This document shows positions 27,934 through 36,787 of a DNA stretch of 64,000 bases, one piece after another. Position numbers and translations under genes: made by a program. The DNA comes from Dyadobacter psychrotolerans (GTDB lineage Bacteria > Bacteroidota > Bacteroidia > Cytophagales > Spirosomataceae): the NCBI RefSeq assembly GCF_004349265.1, contig NZ_SMFL01000003.1:186001-250000 (forward strand), given 5' to 3'. A model generated the notes under the pieces. That model saw only the letters and a list, made by a program, of their open reading frames with translations, was not told where the DNA came from and searched no databases. Numbering within the stretch: the stretch's first letter is position 1; each line of letters starts with the position of its first letter.

Positions 27934-29172
27934 ATGACCGAAAATTCCGCCGAGCACAAAATACCAGAGATTGGTTTCACCGAAACTGAACTTGACTTTA
28001 TACGCCAGCATTTTCATGATGATGTAAACCAGCTTATTCTGAAATCTGCACAGTTCAAAGGTGTTGATGTAAAAAAATTGGCCGGACAGATTTTGGCCAG
28101 ACAAAAGGCATTAAAAAAACTTCCGGAATGGTCTGCAAATGAACGATTGATTTTCCCTCCTGCCCTTTCGGTTGAGCAAAGTTCTTCCGAAGCAACGGCG
28201 CGTTACAAGGCGTCGGTAGTGTCCGGAAATGAGCTTGTCGATATTACGGGAGGTATGGGAGTTGATTGTTTTTACATGAGCCGAAATTTCCGGAGCGCAA
28301 CTTATTTTGAGCAGCAGGATGAGGTTGCTCAAACAGCCGCCTACAATTACGACGTTTTAAAATCAGATAATATCAGGGTTCGGAATGAAAATTCGCTTCT
28401 TGCCTTTCAAAATAACAACATTACCGCCGACTGGATTTATGCCGATCCTGCCAGGCGGGGTGATAACAAAGACAAAGTTGTGAGGCTGTCGGATTGTACA
28501 CCCGACATTGTGTCTCATCTTGAATTATTACAAAATGCTGCTCCGGATATTTTGCTAAAAACGTCCCCTTTACTCGATATTGATCTGGCAGTAAAAGAAT
28601 TGAAAAATGTAAAATCGGTTCATATTACAGGTTATGATCAGGAATGTAAAGAATTGTTGTTTCACATAAATCGAGATCATGAAGACGAAAAATTTGAGCT
28701 AAAAATCCGTATTCTCAATGCGCTTGGTGGTGTGGAACAAGCTCTGGATTTTGATCGTTCAATGGAACAGGCATCCGTCATTGGCTATACTTATCCGGTA
28801 AAATATCTGTACGAGCCACACGCGGCAGTGCTTAAAGCAGGAGCATTCAGGATTTTAGGAACCCTGTTCGATGTAACCAAACTGGCGCCAAGCAGCCACC
28901 TCTACACTTCTGAAAACCATGTTTCAAACTTTCCCGGAAGAACATTTGAAATTGTTGGCTTTTGTAAACCTGATGGCGGAGAAATACAAAAATTAACCGG
29001 TGAAAGTAAGGCAAATCTGACTTTGCGAAATTTTCCTGCTAAAATTCATGACTTACGAAAAAAATGGCGTCTTAAAGAAGGCGGCGATTTTTATCTTTTT
29101 GCAACAACGCTTTACGACCACAAAAAAGTGGTAGTTGTTACAAGGAGAGTCAGCTCCACAATGTCAACTTGA
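27934..29172 (+). CDS. THUMP-like domain class I SAM-dependent methyltransferase
   Basis: 412 residues from the ATG at 27934; the frame runs back to 27865 (435 residues), but the likely promoter overlaps that part. The Rossmann core is visible: LVDITGGMGVDCFYMSR (SAM loop), ATYFEQQDEVAQTAAYN, and the catalytic-type DWIYADPARRG. The C-terminal part, GTLFDVTKLAPSSHLYTS to FPGRTFEIVG, fits the THUMP-like ferredoxin-fold domain seen in Bacteroidota homologues of Porphyromonas PG_1098. An RNA base is the likely substrate by analogy to THUMP enzymes, but it is not proven. Divergent from acs. Confidence 0.88.
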   Translation: MTENSAEHKIPEIGFTETELDFIRQHFHDDVNQLILKSAQFKGVDVKKLAGQILARQKALKKLPEWSANERLIFPPALSVEQSSSEATARYKASVVSGNELVDITGGMGVDCFYMSRNFRSATYFEQQDEVAQTAAYNYDVLKSDNIRVRNENSLLAFQNNNITADWIYADPARRGDNKDKVVRLSDCTPDIVSHLELLQNAAPDILLKTSPLLDIDLAVKELKNVKSVHITGYDQECKELLFHINRDHEDEKFELKIRILNALGGVEQALDFDRSMEQASVIGYTYPVKYLYEPHAAVLKAGAFRILGTLFDVTKLAPSSHLYTSENHVSNFPGRTFEIVGFCKPDGGEIQKLTGESKANLTLRNFPAKIHDLRKKWRLKEGGDFYLFATTLYDHKKVVVVTRRVSSTMST

Positions 29173-29225
29173 AAATAATCAACAATATAAACTGATTATC
29201 ACAAACATTTTACACAAAAACTATC

Positions 29226-29873
29226 ATGATATTCAGAACAACTTCCATCCTCTTTGTCATTGTTATGAGTATTGCTTCTGCATCTGCCCAAAGTGTATAC
29301 CAGGGAAAAGAAACAATTGATAAAAAAGAAGTTTCGGGGCTCACATTAAGTCAAAGCATTCCTGAAAAACACTTAATAACTTACTGGGAAAGTTATCTTG
29401 AAAAATTTGGAAAAGTAAAGGGTAAAAAAGGTACCAACACAATTGATAAGGCTTCCATACCGGCTGTTTCGCCGAATCCGGTGCAGGTTACAAGCCTGGT
29501 TGGTTCGGTCAGTAAAACAGCTTCAAGGGTATTTCTATCCCTGAATGTTGACGGAAGCTACATTACCAATGGCAGCGACAGCGGTTATAAAGCTGCTGAA
29601 ACAGTTTTGAAGGATTTTTCAAATTACGCTGCGGCGCGCGAGGAAGTAAGATTGGCAGATGATGTATTTTCGGTAGCAGAAAAAAGTCACCAAAAGTTAC
29701 AGCGTGACATCGAAGACAAAACAAAGGAAATCGAGAAAACAGAAAAGAAACTGAATGAATTACGCAGTGAAGTTGAAAAAGGCAAAGCCGATTCACAAAC
29801 TTCGCTTCTTGATCTTCAAAACAAACAAAAAGCTTTGGAAGCTGCAAAAACAAAAGTTCCGGGCTTGAAATAG
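29226..29873 (+). CDS. Secreted coiled-coil protein of unknown function
   Basis: 215 residues, ATG at 29226. Signal peptide about 1-21 (cleavage after SASA). The first part (about 22-130) is a small domain rich in Lys, Ser and Gly with SVSKTASRVFLSLNVDGSYI. Residues 140-210 are a long charged coiled coil with heptads EKTEKKLNELRSEVEK and LQNKQKALEAAKTK. I do not recognise a family. It could be a periplasmic structural or chaperone-like protein. It lies 53 bases after the methyltransferase gene, without overlap, and ends at a shared terminator. Confidence 0.8.
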   Translation: MIFRTTSILFVIVMSIASASAQSVYQGKETIDKKEVSGLTLSQSIPEKHLITYWESYLEKFGKVKGKKGTNTIDKASIPAVSPNPVQVTSLVGSVSKTASRVFLSLNVDGSYITNGSDSGYKAAETVLKDFSNYAAAREEVRLADDVFSVAEKSHQKLQRDIEDKTKEIEKTEKKLNELRSEVEKGKADSQTSLLDLQNKQKALEAAKTKVPGLK

Positions 29874-29883
29874 CGTTTTAAAA

Positions 29884-29937
29884 ATAAAAAATCCCTTGAA
29901 AAGAACTATATTCTATACAGGGGACTTTTTGTTTTTA
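29884..29937. terminator. Terminator between the coiled-coil and ArsC-like genes
   Basis: Stem 29892-29898 with 29918-29924 (one G-T pair), flanked by A-rich left and T-rich right sequence, so it can act in both directions. Both convergent genes end within 20 bases of it. Confidence 0.65.
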
Positions 29938-29940
29938 TAC

Positions 29941-30294
29941 CTACAGGAATATTTTCTCGTACTCAATTTCTGAAAAACCCAAAGCGACTGCCTTGCCGGA
30001 CTCATCTTCAATCATCGGGCGCTTAATCACCGATGTTTTTTCGGTCATCAAATTAATAGCACTTTTTTCATCAGTTACAGCTGATTTTTCTTCATCTGTT
30101 AGTCCCTTCCAGGTTGTTCCGGCTTTATTCACCAGCTTATCCCACGAATAGTCAGGAAACCAGCTTTGCAGCTTCTCTGCTGTAATTCCTTTCTTTTTAT
30201 AATCGTGAAAGGTGTATTCTATTTCGTTTTGTTCAAGCCAGGTACGCGCTTTTTTTACTGTGTTACAATTAGGTATTCCGTATATGGTAAACAT
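29941..30294 (-). CDS. ArsC/Spx-like thioredoxin-fold protein
   Basis: 117 residues, ATG at 30294. The start MFTIYGIPNCNTVKKARTWL places the single redox Cys at residue 10, followed by the ArsC-family IEYTFHDYKKKGIT and the Arg motif VIKRPMIE. Length and motifs fit the YffB-type branch more than true arsenate reductase, which has a further Arg pair, and there are no ars genes nearby. Function may be glutathione- or thiol-linked; in Bacillus, Spx of this fold controls stress transcription. It lies 42 bases downstream of the symporter gene on the same strand. Confidence 0.87.
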   Translation of the reverse strand: MFTIYGIPNCNTVKKARTWLEQNEIEYTFHDYKKKGITAEKLQSWFPDYSWDKLVNKAGTTWKGLTDEEKSAVTDEKSAINLMTEKTSVIKRPMIEDESGKAVALGFSEIEYEKIFL

Positions 30295-30336
30295 AAAATC
30301 AATAAATCAATTGGGCTTTTCCCGGGTAATTTTTTA

Positions 30337-31737
30337 TTAAACTTCTGCAACAACCGGCTCTTCAATCATTTTGTCTGAATTTTGCATTTTTTCGTCATCC
30401 AGTTCCCCTTCCCAGCGGGCTACCACAGCAGTTGCCAGACAGTTTCCTGCAACGTTTACGGTTGTCCGGGCCATGTCCATAAGCTCGTCAATACCCATAA
30501 TTAAAAGTACAGGCCATTCAGGCATACCGAAGTTCGCAATGGCTCCTAACAGAATCACAAGCGTAGCTCTTGGAATTCCCGCAACACCTTTACTGGTTAA
30601 CATCAATAAAAATACCATGGTAATTTGCTGCCCGACAGACATTTCTGTTCCTGTTGCCTGTGCTACAAAAACCGTAGCGAGCGCCAGATAAAGTGTAGAA
30701 CCATCAAGATTAAAACTGTACCCGGTTGGCATTACAAATGCGACAATCTGCCTCGGAACGCCAAATTTCTCCATTTTTTCCATCGCCTTCGGCAAAGCGG
30801 CTTCCGAACTGGTGGTTGCAAAGGCAATAGAAAGAGGTTCAAAAATATTCTTGGCAAGTTTGATTACTGGAATTCTGGCAATCAAAGCAATTGGCACAAA
30901 TACCAACAGGACAAATACGATCAGCGCGCAGTATAGTGTTGCCAAAAGCATTGCCAGGTTTTTCAGAACGTCAATTCCCATGTGCCCTACTGTTTCAGCA
31001 ATGGCTGCTCCCACACCAATAGGTGCAAAAAGCATGATGATCTTGGTAAATTTAAACATCACCTCAGCCAGTAACTCAACCCCAGCCACAAATTTCTCCT
31101 TTTTTACTGCCGGCAGCAAGGCGAGAGCAATTCCAAAAAGAACACTGAATACAACGATTTGCAAAACCTCCCCATGATAGATCGATTTTGCCATGTTTTC
31201 AGGAAAAGAGTGCAAAACAATGTCCTGCCAGGTCTGGCTTTTTACTTCCGGTAAGGCTGCATTCAAAGAAGCCGGTGGAATAATTCCTTCCCCCGGCTTA
31301 AACCAGTTTGCGAAAACAAGGCCGATAACAAGTGCAAATGTGGTTACCACTTCAAAATAAAGTAGTGATTTCCACCCCATTCTACCAACTTGTTTCAGAT
31401 CCGAGTGCCCGGCAATACCTGTTACAAGCGTAGCAAACAACAACGGAGCAATAACCGTTTTAATCATTTGCAGGAAAATCTGCCGTAAAAAGTGCAGACT
31501 GGTACCTATTTCCGGAAAATCATATCCGATCTCCGTACCTACGAGCATGGAGATTAAAATAGAGGTAGTTAAATTCTTCTTGATGAAAGCGTAAATAATC
31601 AGCCCGGTAAGCGCAAGCCAACGCAGAATGATTAAAACATCGGTTGAAATCGATACAACATTATAGGCATGAAGTAAAGAAGCGACTGCTGCAATGGTGA
31701 TAAGGACGATATTAACAATGGTAATTTTGCTCTTCAT
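30337..31737 (-). CDS. Dicarboxylate/amino acid:cation symporter
   Basis: 466 residues, ATG at 31737. The DAACS-family features are plain: about eight membrane helices, the LLFATLVTGIAG and TSSEAALPKAMEKM hairpin-1 serine-rich motif, and MPTGYSFNLDGSTLYLALATVFVAQA with the NLDGST cation/substrate site. Such proteins import C4-dicarboxylates, glutamate or aspartate with Na+ or H+. The N-terminus carries two additional hydrophobic segments compared with GltP. The C-terminal tail is acidic. The 386-base gap upstream is divergent to the universal stress protein gene and must carry both promoters. Confidence 0.93.
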   Translation of the reverse strand: MKSKITIVNIVLITIAAVASLLHAYNVVSISTDVLIILRWLALTGLIIYAFIKKNLTTSILISMLVGTEIGYDFPEIGTSLHFLRQIFLQMIKTVIAPLLFATLVTGIAGHSDLKQVGRMGWKSLLYFEVVTTFALVIGLVFANWFKPGEGIIPPASLNAALPEVKSQTWQDIVLHSFPENMAKSIYHGEVLQIVVFSVLFGIALALLPAVKKEKFVAGVELLAEVMFKFTKIIMLFAPIGVGAAIAETVGHMGIDVLKNLAMLLATLYCALIVFVLLVFVPIALIARIPVIKLAKNIFEPLSIAFATTSSEAALPKAMEKMEKFGVPRQIVAFVMPTGYSFNLDGSTLYLALATVFVAQATGTEMSVGQQITMVFLLMLTSKGVAGIPRATLVILLGAIANFGMPEWPVLLIMGIDELMDMARTTVNVAGNCLATAVVARWEGELDDEKMQNSDKMIEEPVVAEV

Positions 31738-32123
31738 ACACGGTGTTTGAAATGAGGTATCGGTTTGTAATGGTAAACTTATAAAAAATCAATTTAAGGA
31801 TTGTTGTCTACCTGTAAGCATTTAGGATAAAAATCAAAACTATTGCAATGTTTTGCACGAAATGATTTAATGTTTGTATTATTCTTTAATCAATTTGTAA
31901 AATAATAAACTGTTTCGGGCTTAGGAAAAAATTTTACCGTGCCAGGTGTTTTCCAATGTTTAAATCAAGTAGGTAACGCCTGTAAGCTACTGTTGGCATA
32001 GTATTTGACCGGATTCAGCAAACGTTAATTTATCGTTACTTTTCAGGATTGCCCATCAATTTTGATAGAAATAGTTTTAAATTACTGCTTTTAATTTTCT
32101 CTCCATTTTAACTACCTGCAAGA
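31738..32123. other. Divergent intergenic region, 386 bases
   Basis: No open reading frame of note. The stretch is A/T-rich, with no perfect promoter box of the TAnnTTTG type and no hairpin. It lies between the divergent symporter and universal stress protein genes and presumably carries both promoters and any stress or carbon control sites. Confidence 0.5.
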
Positions 32124-32975
32124 ATGAATCGTATATTAATTCCAATAGATTTTTCTGAAAATGCTGACCGTGCTCTAAGTGCCGCAAAGATAATAGCAGA
32201 CAAGGAATCAACACAACTTTTGATCTTACACGCCTATCAGCCATACATTGCTGATGTGAACGTGACACCCGGAAATGTGCTTCCGGGAATAGGTTCGCCG
32301 GATTTTCTTTCCATGACTACCGAATTGGAAGACGAATTCCGTCAGCGTTTAAGTCATTATGCTGATACATTATCAGATGAAGGATATAAGGCAGAAGCAA
32401 TTTGGGCAGTTGGCGGTATTCAATCCTCTGTCGAAGATGCGATTAAAGAATATAATCCTGATCTGGTTGTGATGGGGAGAACCGGAACGGGAGGTTTTCT
32501 TGATAAACTAATTGGCAGCTCAGCAACCAAAATTGCATTGAATTCGCCCTGTCCAGTGATGATTATACCCCCACAAAGCAATCCTGATAAATTCAAAAAC
32601 GTCGTTTACGCCACGCAATTTGAATATGATGAAAGTGACATTTTAAAGGAAGTATATGTACTGATGAATCGTCTTGGCAGTAAATTGAAATTATTAAAAG
32701 TGCATGCTGATACTCAGCCCGATATTCAGCCGGACAATCAGTACATTTCTGAAATCAAAGAAATATTTTCTATTACCGATCAGGATATTGAAATACGCAC
32801 GGCCAAGCATGTTCTGGATGGAATCGAAGCATACTGTGATGAAGTTAAAGCTGATTTGTTAATCATGTCTTCACGCGAAAGATCCTTCATCGAAGAATTT
32901 TTAATCAATCCGAGTTTAACAAAAAGACTGGTCATCGATACACACGTTCCGCTGCTCGTATTTCATCTCAAGTAA
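32124..32975 (+). CDS. Universal stress protein with two UspA domains
   Basis: 283 residues, ATG at 32124. Two tandem UspA folds: the first starts MNRILIPIDFSENADRAL and carries the nucleotide-binding motif GRTGTGGFLDKLIGSSATKI (about 118-137); the second (about 150-283) has KNVVYATQFEYDESD and SSRERSFIEEFLINPSLTKR. The second motif deviates from the GxxGxxG ATP-binding pattern, so only the first domain probably binds ATP. Members respond to starvation or redox stress. It is followed by corA after eight bases and is likely cotranscribed. Confidence 0.9.
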   Translation: MNRILIPIDFSENADRALSAAKIIADKESTQLLILHAYQPYIADVNVTPGNVLPGIGSPDFLSMTTELEDEFRQRLSHYADTLSDEGYKAEAIWAVGGIQSSVEDAIKEYNPDLVVMGRTGTGGFLDKLIGSSATKIALNSPCPVMIIPPQSNPDKFKNVVYATQFEYDESDILKEVYVLMNRLGSKLKLLKVHADTQPDIQPDNQYISEIKEIFSITDQDIEIRTAKHVLDGIEAYCDEVKADLLIMSSRERSFIEEFLINPSLTKRLVIDTHVPLLVFHLK

Positions 32976-32983
32976 TTACTGCC

Positions 32984-34108
32984 TTGCATACCACTGACAC
33001 CAACGACTCTGTAAACACTACCGATTCTTCAAAAAAGGAATCTAAGCGAAAGCGTTATAAGCGCCATAATCTGCTTACCTCTCCGGGAACGCTTGTATAC
33101 ATCGGCCCGGAAATTGAGCTAAAAACCAGTATTAAAAAGGTACAGTTCAATGATAAAACCTTTACGGAAAGTCCCGTAAAATCATTGGGTGATTGTCTGC
33201 CGTCTTCTAATGGGGAGATCACCTGGCTGGATGTGGATGGGATTCATGAAACAGGTTTAATTGAAAAATTAGGGGGAATATATCAACTGCATCCTCTTTT
33301 GTTGGAAGATGTAGTGAATACAGAACACAAGCCAAAGCTAGAAGTTTATGACTCGGGACATTTGTTTCTGACCCTAAAAATGCTGCATATAGAGAGCGAT
33401 ACTCCTCTGGAAATTTCTGCAGAGCATGTCAGTTTTGTTTTGGGATCAAACTATGTGATTTCTTTTCAGGAAGAACTTACCGGCGACATTTTCACTCCGG
33501 TTCTTAATCGCCTGAAAGCCTCTATCGGAAAAACAAGAAAGAACGGACCGGACTATCTGTTGTTCGCCCTTATGGACGTGGTGGTGGATAACTACTTTGT
33601 AATTCTTGAAAAACTGGAAGATAAGCTGGACCTGGTGGAAGACCAGGTAATTCGCGGAGCAAAACACTTATCACTCGCAGACCTTTACGCATTGAAGCGT
33701 GAATTGACTTTGGTTAGAAGGATTATCTGGCCGTTGCGGGATATTATTAACCAGCTGATACGTGAAGACAATCCGCTTGTTGGCCGAAAAACAATCCCTT
33801 ATTACCGGGATCTCTACGATCATGTTATGCAGGTAGTCGACACGGTTGATTCATACCGGGAATTACTTGCCAGCCTTACAGATGTTCATCTTTCCACAAT
33901 CAGTAACCGAATGAATTCTGTCATGAAAACCCTGACCATTTTCTCGGCGATTTTCATGCCGTTGACTTTCATAGTGGGTGTTTATGGAATGAACTTTGAT
34001 AACATGCCAGAACTCCGTTGGCATAACGGTTATTATTACACCTGGAGCTTAATGGGGATTGTAACCTTAGGAATGGTCATTTATTTCCGATGGAAAAGGT
34101 GGTTTTAA
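32984..34108 (+). CDS. corA: Magnesium/cobalt transporter CorA
   Basis: 374 residues with a TTG start at 32984; the first internal Met is at about 134, well into the domain, so TTG must be used or the start lies a little further in at another alternative codon. The cytoplasmic domain includes the LHPLLLEDVVNTEHKPKLE segment; the two C-terminal helices carry the YGMN signature at about 334-337, the selectivity motif of the CorA pore, followed by NMPEL. The first 30 residues are Ser/Lys-rich and likely disordered. It lies eight bases after the universal stress protein gene. Confidence 0.93.
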   Translation: MHTTDTNDSVNTTDSSKKESKRKRYKRHNLLTSPGTLVYIGPEIELKTSIKKVQFNDKTFTESPVKSLGDCLPSSNGEITWLDVDGIHETGLIEKLGGIYQLHPLLLEDVVNTEHKPKLEVYDSGHLFLTLKMLHIESDTPLEISAEHVSFVLGSNYVISFQEELTGDIFTPVLNRLKASIGKTRKNGPDYLLFALMDVVVDNYFVILEKLEDKLDLVEDQVIRGAKHLSLADLYALKRELTLVRRIIWPLRDIINQLIREDNPLVGRKTIPYYRDLYDHVMQVVDTVDSYRELLASLTDVHLSTISNRMNSVMKTLTIFSAIFMPLTFIVGVYGMNFDNMPELRWHNGYYYTWSLMGIVTLGMVIYFRWKRWF

Positions 34109-34124
34109 AATCTATTATCAGATA

Positions 34125-34163
34125 TAAAAAAAGGCAGGTTACAACAAAAATGCTTCACCTGGC
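34125..34163 (-). terminator. Weak terminator for the prohibitin-like gene
   Basis: A 5-bp core stem (34135-34139 with 34157-34161) is followed on the reverse strand by seven T. It lies 26 bases past the prohibitin-like stop codon, between convergent genes. Confidence 0.4.
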
Positions 34164-34188
34164 TACTTAACTTCTTCAACTTCTTTCT

Positions 34189-35028
34189 CTATTTAATCCC
34201 AAGCATTAAACTGGCTCCGCCGGCATTGGTCGTAGGCAATACTCCGTTCCATTTCGCAACCCATTCCTGCTGAATTAACAGTGGAGTAATTGTTTTCTGC
34301 CGCAACTGGTTCGCTTCTGCCTCTGCACGTGCCTTGATCAATGTAGCCTGTGCCTGACCCTGCGCTTTGGCCACCAACACCTTGGCTTCTGCCTCCGCTT
34401 GTTTGGCCATGTTTTCAGCCTTTAACCTTGCCTGGATGGATGTATTTTTTTCATCTATCATCTGGCGAAGCGAAGGAGGGGGCGTGATTGCGGAAGTCAG
34501 CTGGTCATATATAAATCCGTCCTTACCCAATGTCTGCGTCAGGATGTTCTGAACACGGTTTTCAAAAACTTCTCTATTTGACATTACGCTGTCCGAAGTA
34601 AATGAGTTGGCCGCAATACGATAAGCATCATAAATTGTATTTTTCATAAAACCCTGCTGTATTTCAGCCAAGGGCCGGCGGTACTGGCGATAAATCTGCG
34701 GTACCTTATCGGGATTGATGTGGTAATTCAGCTTTGGATCCACTTTAAACTCAGCAGCGTCCTGGGTGGTGATCACAAAAGAATCGTAATCTACACTCTG
34801 GGTAAAGGTTGGAAATTCGATGATCTTCGTTGTCCAGCTGTTGTACCAGACGCGCCCGGTTACAAGAGTTATGTTGTCAACCCCTTTTTCGGAACCGTAA
34901 AGATTAATTTTGATACCAACGTTACCAGCATCGATATTTTCAAAAGAAAATGGCTGTATTAAAAGCAAAAATATAGCCCCAACAAAAGCAACTATTCCAA
35001 TAATAAAATTTCTTCTCATGCCGATCAT
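34189..35028 (-). CDS. Prohibitin family (SPFH) membrane protein
   Basis: 279 residues, ATG at 35028, or 35019 for a three-residue shorter form. An N-terminal membrane helix (about 7-25) is followed by the SPFH domain (FENIDAGNVGIKINLYG, QYRRPLAEIQQGFMKNTIYD) and a long Ala/Glu/Gln-rich helical region (about 190-245) that forms coiled coils. Prohibitin-like proteins organise membrane domains and chaperone membrane proteins or control proteases such as FtsH. The small upstream membrane-protein gene overlaps its start codon in an ATGA junction, so the two are translated together. Confidence 0.92.
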   Translation of the reverse strand: MIGMRRNFIIGIVAFVGAIFLLLIQPFSFENIDAGNVGIKINLYGSEKGVDNITLVTGRVWYNSWTTKIIEFPTFTQSVDYDSFVITTQDAAEFKVDPKLNYHINPDKVPQIYRQYRRPLAEIQQGFMKNTIYDAYRIAANSFTSDSVMSNREVFENRVQNILTQTLGKDGFIYDQLTSAITPPPSLRQMIDEKNTSIQARLKAENMAKQAEAEAKVLVAKAQGQAQATLIKARAEAEANQLRQKTITPLLIQQEWVAKWNGVLPTTNAGGASLMLGIK

Positions 35029-35201
35029 AGTTTAGATTTAATTAGGTTTAAAATTTCGTTTAATTCATTAAAAAAGAAATACAAAGCACAGCCAATTACG
35101 GCGAGTCCGCCGAATACAAGAAGGTCCGACTGAGAATTCACCAGCTTCAGGGAATAGGTAATCGCGATGATGATGGCAATTATTTTCAGGATATGTATCA
35201 T
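35025..35201 (-). CDS. Small hypothetical membrane protein paired with the prohibitin-like gene
   Basis: 58 residues from the ATG at 35201; the frame reaches a TTG at 35225, but that start is less likely. Two membrane helices: about 4-19 and 27-48, with the C-terminus FNELNEILNLIKSKL as an amphipathic tail. No family was recognised. The stop codon overlaps the prohibitin-like ATG (ATGA at 35025-35028), so its product may work with that complex, much as small regulatory membrane proteins join SPFH assemblies. That is inference from coupling only. Confidence 0.75.
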   Translation of the reverse strand: MIHILKIIAIIIAITYSLKLVNSQSDLLVFGGLAVIGCALYFFFNELNEILNLIKSKL

Positions 35202-35319
35202 GTTTGTTTCAGGTTTATGAAGCAAAGTAACAAACCTGAACGCGAATGAAGAATCAAATATTTACAGATGGTTGCCGGACTTGTCGAACCGGCCCTGCAG
35301 ATACAGGAATGTAAAACGA

Positions 35320-36675
35320 TTAATTTACATTTAACTGAATTTCATACTCATCAATCTTCCGGTACAGCGTGGCAATTCCGATTTCGAGCAATCTTGCCGT
35401 CTCCGCTTTATTACCTTTGGTATAATTTAACACCTTTTGAATATGAAGCTTTTCCACACTTTGCATTGAAAATGCAGAAAGCTGACCAGCTTTTTGCGCC
35501 GGCTGTGCTTCCTGAATTTCGAATGGCAAACTATCTAAGGACAGATCAAAACCATTGCTGATAATTACAGCTCTTTCGATGACATTTTTTAGCTCCCGGA
35601 TATTTCCAGGCCAGCTATAATCTTCAAATTTGTCCAGAATTCCCGAAGACACGGGATTAAATTTCCTGTTTGTTTTTACCGAAAAGTGTTGAATAAAATG
35701 GTTGGTTAATACTTCTACATCCTTAATTCTTTCACGTAATGCAGGTAATTTTATCTGAAAAACATTTAGCCGGAAATACAGATCCGAACGAAAGCGTTTT
35801 TCTTCACTTTCAGTTTTAAGTTCACGGTTAGTAGCGGCAATTAACCTAAAATCAGAACGGGTTGGTTTGGTATCTCCCAGTTTTATAAATTCATTAGTTT
35901 CTAAAACCCGGAGTAATTTTGCCTGAAGTTCCAGTGGCATTTCACCAATTTCATCCAGGAAGAGCGTTCCTCCGTTTGCTTCTTCTATCTGCCCTTTTTT
36001 GTCTTTTAATGCTCCGGTAAAAGCGCCTTGTTTGTAACCGAACAGCTCACTTTCCAGAATCTCACGGCCAAAGGTGCTGCAATTCAGTGCAACAAAATTT
36101 TTAGCAGAGCGTGTGCTCGCCTGATGAATTGCCTGAGCAAATACTTCCTTGCCTGTGCCTGTTTCACCCGTCAGCAATACCGCAGCATTTGTAGGAGCTA
36201 CTTTTTGAGCAAGCAAAACGGCATCCTGGATGGGTTTGGATTTACCTAAAACTGTTTGAAACGAGTATTTATCCTCTACGCGTTTTTCAAGCTGAATTAC
36301 CCTTTGCTGTAAAGAAACTTTTTCGAGCGCGCGGTGAAGAAGCGGTATAATCTTGTCGTTATCGTCGCCCTTTACAATGTAATCAAAAGCACCGTTTTTC
36401 ATAGCCTGAACACCATCTGCTATATTTCCGTATGCGGTCAGCAGAATTACTTCAGTAAGTGGCTGCAAAGCCTTTATTTTTGAAACCATATCGATCCCAT
36501 TGCCATCAGGCAATTTCACGTCGCACAGCACGGTATCTACCTCGTTTTGTTCAAGCGTTTTTAATCCCGACTTGCAGTCTGCCGCTTCCAAAACCTTAAA
36601 ACCCTCAGCACGAATAATTCTTGCAAGTAAGGATCTTAGCTTTTCCTCGTCATCAATTACCAGTATTGTTTTCAA
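35320..36675 (-). CDS. Sigma-54-dependent two-component response regulator
   Basis: 451 residues, TTG start at 36675, required because a stop precedes it in frame. Domains: receiver (about 1-115) with the phosphoacceptor Asp52 in LCDVKLPDGNG; AAA+ sigma-54 activator with Walker A GETGTGKE at 170-177, GAFTGA at 217-222 that contacts sigma-54, and the LFLDEIGEMP Walker B; and a Fis-type helix-turn-helix at the C-terminus (GNKAETARLLEIGIATLYRK). It belongs to the NtrC family and should activate RpoN promoters when phosphorylated. No sensor kinase gene is adjacent, so it is an orphan regulator here. Confidence 0.95.
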   Translation of the reverse strand: MKTILVIDDEEKLRSLLARIIRAEGFKVLEAADCKSGLKTLEQNEVDTVLCDVKLPDGNGIDMVSKIKALQPLTEVILLTAYGNIADGVQAMKNGAFDYIVKGDDNDKIIPLLHRALEKVSLQQRVIQLEKRVEDKYSFQTVLGKSKPIQDAVLLAQKVAPTNAAVLLTGETGTGKEVFAQAIHQASTRSAKNFVALNCSTFGREILESELFGYKQGAFTGALKDKKGQIEEANGGTLFLDEIGEMPLELQAKLLRVLETNEFIKLGDTKPTRSDFRLIAATNRELKTESEEKRFRSDLYFRLNVFQIKLPALRERIKDVEVLTNHFIQHFSVKTNRKFNPVSSGILDKFEDYSWPGNIRELKNVIERAVIISNGFDLSLDSLPFEIQEAQPAQKAGQLSAFSMQSVEKLHIQKVLNYTKGNKAETARLLEIGIATLYRKIDEYEIQLNVN

Positions 36676-36733
36676 TATTCAGTCAGAATTAACAGTATTA
36701 ATTTACTTTGACAAGAAGCTGCAATGATAAACA

Positions 36734-36774
36734 AAAAAATGGGGCACCCGAACATTTCAGGAACCCCATTTTTT
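36734..36774 (-). terminator. Rho-independent terminator of the gnd-zwf-pgl operon
   Basis: An 11-bp stem (AAAAAATGGGG at 36734-36744 with its complement at 36764-36774) and a 19-base loop; on the reverse strand the closing arm ends in six T. It lies 14 bases past the pgl stop codon. Confidence 0.8.
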
Positions 36775-36787
36775 GTATCTATTCAGG

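Noticed and set aside
29941..30294. Arsenate reductase of an arsenic resistance operon
   Set aside because: There are no ars genes nearby and the motifs fit the YffB/Spx-like branch better.
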